From Nannochloropsis oceanica (lineage: Eukaryota > Sar > Eustigmatophyceae > Eustigmatales > Monodopsidaceae), in the NCBI GenBank assembly GCA_004519485.1, contig CP038107.1, positions 744,001-808,000 of the forward strand: DNA of 64,000 nucleotides, read 5' to 3'. Made by a program: the position numbers and the translations under genes. Positions 63,741-64,000 of this stretch are shown here, piece by piece (the stretch's first letter is position 1; every line of letters begins with the position of its first letter). A model generated the notes under the pieces. That model had not been told where the DNA came from, did not search any database, and was given only the letters and a program-made list of their open reading frames with translations.

Positions 63741-64000
63741 GGTCGTATCAGTGGTAATATGAGTGCACTAGTGCTTCGGGCCGAGATTCCGAGCAGCAGC
63801 GTTCGAGCCGTGCGGCTCGATTTATGCGGAAGCCTGCAGGTATCCGAGTACCGACAGCCTGCACACGCAGAGCTACTCTGCTACCAAATAATATGCTGTA
63901 GGATGGAAAGGTGTGGGGTGGATTGGCGTGAGGCTACCACTAATTTGCAACAGACGTTTGTATGGCCCGCTGATGTTGCGAGCGCCGGGACAGCTTGAAA
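63741..64000. promoter_or_regulatory. upstream region of the F-box gene, window edge
   Basis: 260 bases beyond the F-box start; its promoter is expected here. No further feature is recognised. Confidence 0.4.

Overview
The window is nuclear DNA of a compact, GC-rich eukaryotic genome. I read it as a secondary-plastid stramenopile alga. The (CCCTCC/GGGAGG)n tracts, small introns, tight divergent gene pairs and plastid leaders with an ASAF-like motif point to a eustigmatophyte such as Nannochloropsis/Microchloropsis. That assignment is inference from style, not from a marker gene. I support 27 protein genes with about 34 introns; exon joins were worked out by hand from splice sites, reading phase and family alignment. 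I found no rRNA, no convincing tRNA and no CRISPR.

Layout, left to right: Cid1-type terminal nucleotidyltransferase (-, runs off the left edge); TLC-domain membrane protein (+); plastid-targeted unknown (-); BCKDH E1-alpha (+); mitochondrial enoyl-CoA hydratase (-); La-related RNA-binding protein (+); hypersensitive-induced-reaction SPFH protein with seven exons (-); a short TnpB/Fanzor-like C-terminal remnant (-); an unrecognised, probably mitochondrial protein (-); DCAF8-like WD40 (-); KAP3 kinesin-associated protein (+); plastid double-VOC protein (+); WW/polyQ protein (+); mitochondrial carrier (-); Rab5 GTPase (+); ER-lumenal STI1-repeat protein ending in KDEL (-); CAF-1 p60 (+); short-chain dehydrogenase (-); plastid STI1 protein (-); eIF2B-alpha (+); plastid DUF4079-like membrane protein (-); SNF2 ATPase with RanBP2 zinc fingers (+); small SVIP-like protein (-); FYVE-PH protein (+); NTAN1 amidase (-); BRF1 (-); GUF1/LepA (+); F-box protein (-).

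Strand alternates at 20 of 26 neighbouring pairs, so most genes share a divergent promoter on one side and a convergent 3' zone on the other. Many genes carry a GGGA-rich purine tract on the coding strand within tens of bases of the stop codon, and many have a C/A-rich leader before the ATG. Several introns put the complementary CCCTCC tract before the 3' splice site.

The strongest leads are the KDEL-tailed STI1 protein and its duplicated, phase-matched exon; the TnpB/Fanzor-like tail; two GC-AG introns; the stop-proximal G-rich tracts; and plastid or ER proteins of unknown role. The neighbours are mostly housekeeping and do not form one pathway. The only metabolic coupling visible is the convergent BCKDH E1-alpha/enoyl-CoA hydratase pair, both used in branched-chain amino-acid breakdown.
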